A stretch of 64,000 nt of DNA, from positions 3,286,001 through 3,350,000 of the forward strand of contig NZ_CP142860.1 of assembly GCF_036287215.1 (NCBI RefSeq), in the 5' to 3' direction. Position 1 is the first letter of the stretch. Every line of letters begins with the position of its first letter. This DNA is from Caproiciproducens sp. CPB-2. Its GTDB lineage: Bacteria > Bacillota > Clostridia > Oscillospirales > Acutalibacteraceae. The notes under the pieces were generated by a model that saw only the letters and a program-made list of their open reading frames with translations, was not told the DNA's origin and made no database searches. Below, piece by piece: positions 62,145-64,000 of the stretch. A program made the translations under genes and the position numbers.

Positions 62145-62972
62145 GTGACGATTCTTCGAACAGGGTCAAAAAAGAAAAAAACCGGCCCCCCGCCGGAAAT
62201 AACCGCCGCCGACCTGCCGGAAACGGCGGGCCCGACGTTCCGCGACCGGCTTTTGGGCGGGGCTGTGCTGCTTGCGGCCACGGGGCTGTTCCTCTGGCTC
62301 ACGGTCGTTCTGTGCGGACCGCTTTTATCGCTGATCCGGGACCCCGACCGGTTTGAAAGCTTTATCCGCAGCCGGGGCGCGATGGGCCGCGCCGCGTTCC
62401 TGGGCATCCAGATTCTGCAGGGCTTTCTCCCCATCCCGCTGGAGCTGACGACCATCGCGGGCGGCTACGCCTTCGGGCGGGTACAGGGCAGCCTGCTGAC
62501 CCTCTGCTCGGTGATGATCTCCACCACCATCATCTTTTATTTCACCCGGATGTTCGGCCACCGGCTGATCGGCCTGTTCTTCACCCCCGCCCAGCGGAAA
62601 CACATCCGCTACCTGCGCAGCCCCAAATCGCGCGATACCTTTTACTGGATCGTTTTCCTGATCCCCGGAATGCCCAAGCGCCTGTTCGTGTTTTCCGCCG
62701 GCCTTGTGCCGCAGGATTTCGGCAGATTCCTGCTGATTTCCACCCTTGCGCGCACCCCGTCCCTGCTGGCCTGCTCCTTCGGGGGCTGGGCGCTCTTCAG
62801 CGGCAATTACACACAGGCCGCCGTCCTCTTTGCGGCGACCGGCGCTTTGAGCGCCGCGGGCTACCTGCTGTACCGCACCGTCGCGAAGCATCCTGATAAA
62901 AAGAAGGAGCTTTCTTCCCCGAAAAGCCCGTCGTTCCCCTCTTCCGCCGTGCTGAAAAAGAAAGAACGGTAA
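62145..62972 (+). CDS. VTT-domain membrane protein (TVP38/TMEM64 family)
   Basis: About 275 residues if the GTG at 62145 (GAGG 9 nt before) is the start; a frame from 62100 begins inside a TATACT promoter element. Basic, Lys-rich N-terminus, membrane helix near 45-70, then the VTT domain with the re-entrant GGYAFGRVQGSLLTL near 120 and LIPGMPKRLFVFSAGLVP near 185. These proteins move lipids or undecaprenyl phosphate across the membrane. Lys/Ser/Pro-rich tail. Confidence 0.8.
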   Translation: MTILRTGSKKKKTGPPPEITAADLPETAGPTFRDRLLGGAVLLAATGLFLWLTVVLCGPLLSLIRDPDRFESFIRSRGAMGRAAFLGIQILQGFLPIPLELTTIAGGYAFGRVQGSLLTLCSVMISTTIIFYFTRMFGHRLIGLFFTPAQRKHIRYLRSPKSRDTFYWIVFLIPGMPKRLFVFSAGLVPQDFGRFLLISTLARTPSLLACSFGGWALFSGNYTQAAVLFAATGALSAAGYLLYRTVAKHPDKKKELSSPKSPSFPSSAVLKKKER

Positions 62973-62998
62973 TTCATCCAATTAAATCGCTAAAACGC

Positions 62999-63027
62999 TT
63001 GACTCATACCGGCAAAAAACTTATAAT
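62999..63027 (+). promoter_or_regulatory. Promoter of ilvB
   Basis: TTGACT (62999-63004), 17-bp spacer, TATAAT (63022-63027). The transcript would have a leader of about 325 nt containing repeat copies. Confidence 0.7.
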
Positions 63028-63071
63028 AACTTAAACACATTCGACGTTGGAAGACCGGGTAATGGACTTGC

Positions 63072-63177
63072 CTTCCCGTATCCTCCGTCCATGAAAACCA
63101 CAACCGTATCGTGCCACACAAAGGTACTTTGGGGATACCCCGGGGGTGCAGGGGGATTTTATGGGACCCTCCCGCCG
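63072..63177 (-). repeat. Intergenic repeat module II, copy 6 (reverse, truncated)
   Basis: Holds the tail (complement of GGTTTTCAT and CAAAGTACCTTTGTGTGG-type sequence) and one arm of hairpin 2, then breaks off at CCTCCCGCCG; hairpin 1 is missing. It lies inside the ilvB leader. Confidence 0.85.
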
Positions 63178-63230
63178 TTACCTTAGAACGACGGGATTAG
63201 CGATCCATTCATCTTTTTGCTTGCAGTCGA

Positions 63231-63300
63231 GTCCGCCGTAGGCGCATCCCGGACCGGCAGGTCCCCGCCCGGCCTGAGGGCAGACCATGCGGTCGGCAAG
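63231..63300 (+). repeat. Module I-like remnant in ilvB leader
   Basis: TCCGCCGTAGGCGCATCCC, GGACCGGCAGGTCC and then CCTGAGGGCAGACCATGCGGTCGG, a mosaic of module I and II pieces. Confidence 0.6.
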
Positions 63301-63360
63301 CAAGAGGAAAACGGCGGCCCAAGCCGCTATAACAAATCAATGATTAAGAGGTGACTGTTT

Positions 63361-64000
63361 TTGATAAGCGGAGCAGAGATTATGGCGGAATGCCTGAAAA
63401 ACGAAAACGTGCAGATCGCCTTCGGATATCCCGGAGCAGCGATCTGTCCTTTCCTGGATTACCTATATCGCTCGCCGATCAAAAACGTTCTGGTGCGCGA
63501 GGAGCAGAACGCCGCTCACGAGGCCAGCGGATACGCCCGCGCAAGCGGAAAACCCGGCGTCTGCGTCGCGACCAGCGGGCCGGGCGCGACCAACCTGATT
63601 ACCGGCATCGCGACGGCCTACATGGACTCCATCCCGCTGATCGTCATCACGGGGCAGGTCAGTTCCGAGCTTCTGGGCCGCGACGTGTTCCAGGAGGCGG
63701 ACATCACCGGCGCCTGCGAGCCGTTCACCAAGCATTCCTATCTGGTGAAAAGCGCCGCGGACCTTCCGCGGATTTTCAAGGAAGCCTTTCATATCGCTTC
63801 CACAGGCCGGCCGGGACCGGTTCTGATCGACGTTCCGGTGGACATTCAGGCGGAAGAGGTGCCGGAATTCGTCTACCCGCAGAAGGCGAACATCATCGGG
63901 TACAAGCCCCGCACCACGGGACATGCCATGCAGATCAAAAAGGCTCTCTCCGCCATGGCCGAAGCGAAGCGCCCCGTCCTTGTCTGCGGCGGCGGCGTCG
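63361..64000 (+). CDS. ilvB: Acetolactate synthase large subunit (3' end outside window)
   Basis: 213 residues visible from a TTG at 63361 (AAGAGGTG 9 nt before), cut by the window end. First enzyme of branched-chain amino acid synthesis; joins two pyruvates with thiamine diphosphate. GYPGAAICPFLDYLY near residue 21, VREEQNAAHEASGYARASG near 45 with the cofactor-activating Glu, TSGPGATNLITGIATAYMDS near 72, and TGRPGPVLIDVPVD near 150 are all standard. Usually followed by ilvN. Confidence 0.93.
   Translation, partial: MISGAEIMAECLKNENVQIAFGYPGAAICPFLDYLYRSPIKNVLVREEQNAAHEASGYARASGKPGVCVATSGPGATNLITGIATAYMDSIPLIVITGQVSSELLGRDVFQEADITGACEPFTKHSYLVKSAADLPRIFKEAFHIASTGRPGPVLIDVPVDIQAEEVPEFVYPQKANIIGYKPRTTGHAMQIKKALSAMAEAKRPVLVCGGGV

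Noticed and set aside
63028..63360. T-box leader before ilvB
   Set aside because: The conserved antiterminator motif (AGGGTGGNACCGCG) and specifier stem are absent; the leader is made of repeat pieces.
1..64000. CRISPR arrays, rRNA genes and insertion sequences
   Set aside because: No regularly spaced short repeats, no rRNA sequence and no intact transposase were seen anywhere in the window.

Overview
The window looks like chromosome of a low- to mid-GC Gram-positive anaerobe of the class Clostridia, most likely an Oscillospirales (Ruminococcaceae-like) member. The reasons are the Bacillota gene order glmU-prs-pth-mfd, the block decarboxylase-darA-holB-ricT-ferredoxin-trmN6-rsmI, pyruvate phosphate dikinase, rubrerythrin, a LexA box of the GAAC-N4-GTTC type, strong AGGAGG ribosome sites and lipoprotein signals. 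Species-level identity cannot be read from the sequence. Genes are dense, and most gaps above 300 bases hold copies of a two-module intergenic repeat.

Layout: 1-6121 is housekeeping (CpXC zinc protein, mnmA, small membrane proteins, a sigma-like pair behind a LexA box, tadA, a CPBP protease). 6271-24398 is the most remarkable part: one tRNA-Arg(CCT) gene is cut in its anticodon loop, its 3' part lying at 6271-6314 and its 5' part at 24358-24398. The 18 kb between them is an island carrying its own intact tRNA-Arg(CCT) (24249-24325), decayed mobile-element relics at both ends, and two operons for uptake and breakdown of an unidentified sugar. Both operons run on the minus strand and both start with the same direct-repeat operator placed 35-36 bp before a TATAAT box; the obvious regulator is the PocR-AraC protein encoded between them. 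The island combines an RbsABC/AlsABC-like importer, two sugar isomerases, two SIS isomerases, an RPE/AlsE-like epimerase, three sugar kinases, a HAD phosphatase, a mutarotase-like protein and a deoxyhypusine-synthase-like protein.

24506-41886 holds a membrane protein, ppdK, a shortened glmU, prs, pth, mfd, a PrsA/SurA-like lipoprotein, an unrecognised 391-residue protein, a Smr protein, a GT2 glycosyltransferase and a YfhO protein. 42564-50635 holds a YfbR-like HD phosphohydrolase, an LCP protein and the darA-holB-ricT-trmN6-rsmI block, then a CAT-like acyltransferase. 50821-51146 looks like an undescribed non-coding RNA unit. 51316-54937 has a two-gene unit of unknown function, motAB and rubrerythrin. 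55240-64000 has ychF, tex, a DUF1624-like acyltransferase, a thioesterase, a HAD phosphatase, a TPP riboswitch with thiT, a VTT-family protein and the start of ilvB.

The intergenic repeat has a module II of about 190 bp (six copies) with two strongly conserved hairpins and a module I of about 80 bp (about ten copies). It appears in both orientations, always between genes, once between the ilvB promoter and its start codon. The repeat, the split tRNA with its replacement, and the paired operators of the sugar island are the best candidates for something not yet described.
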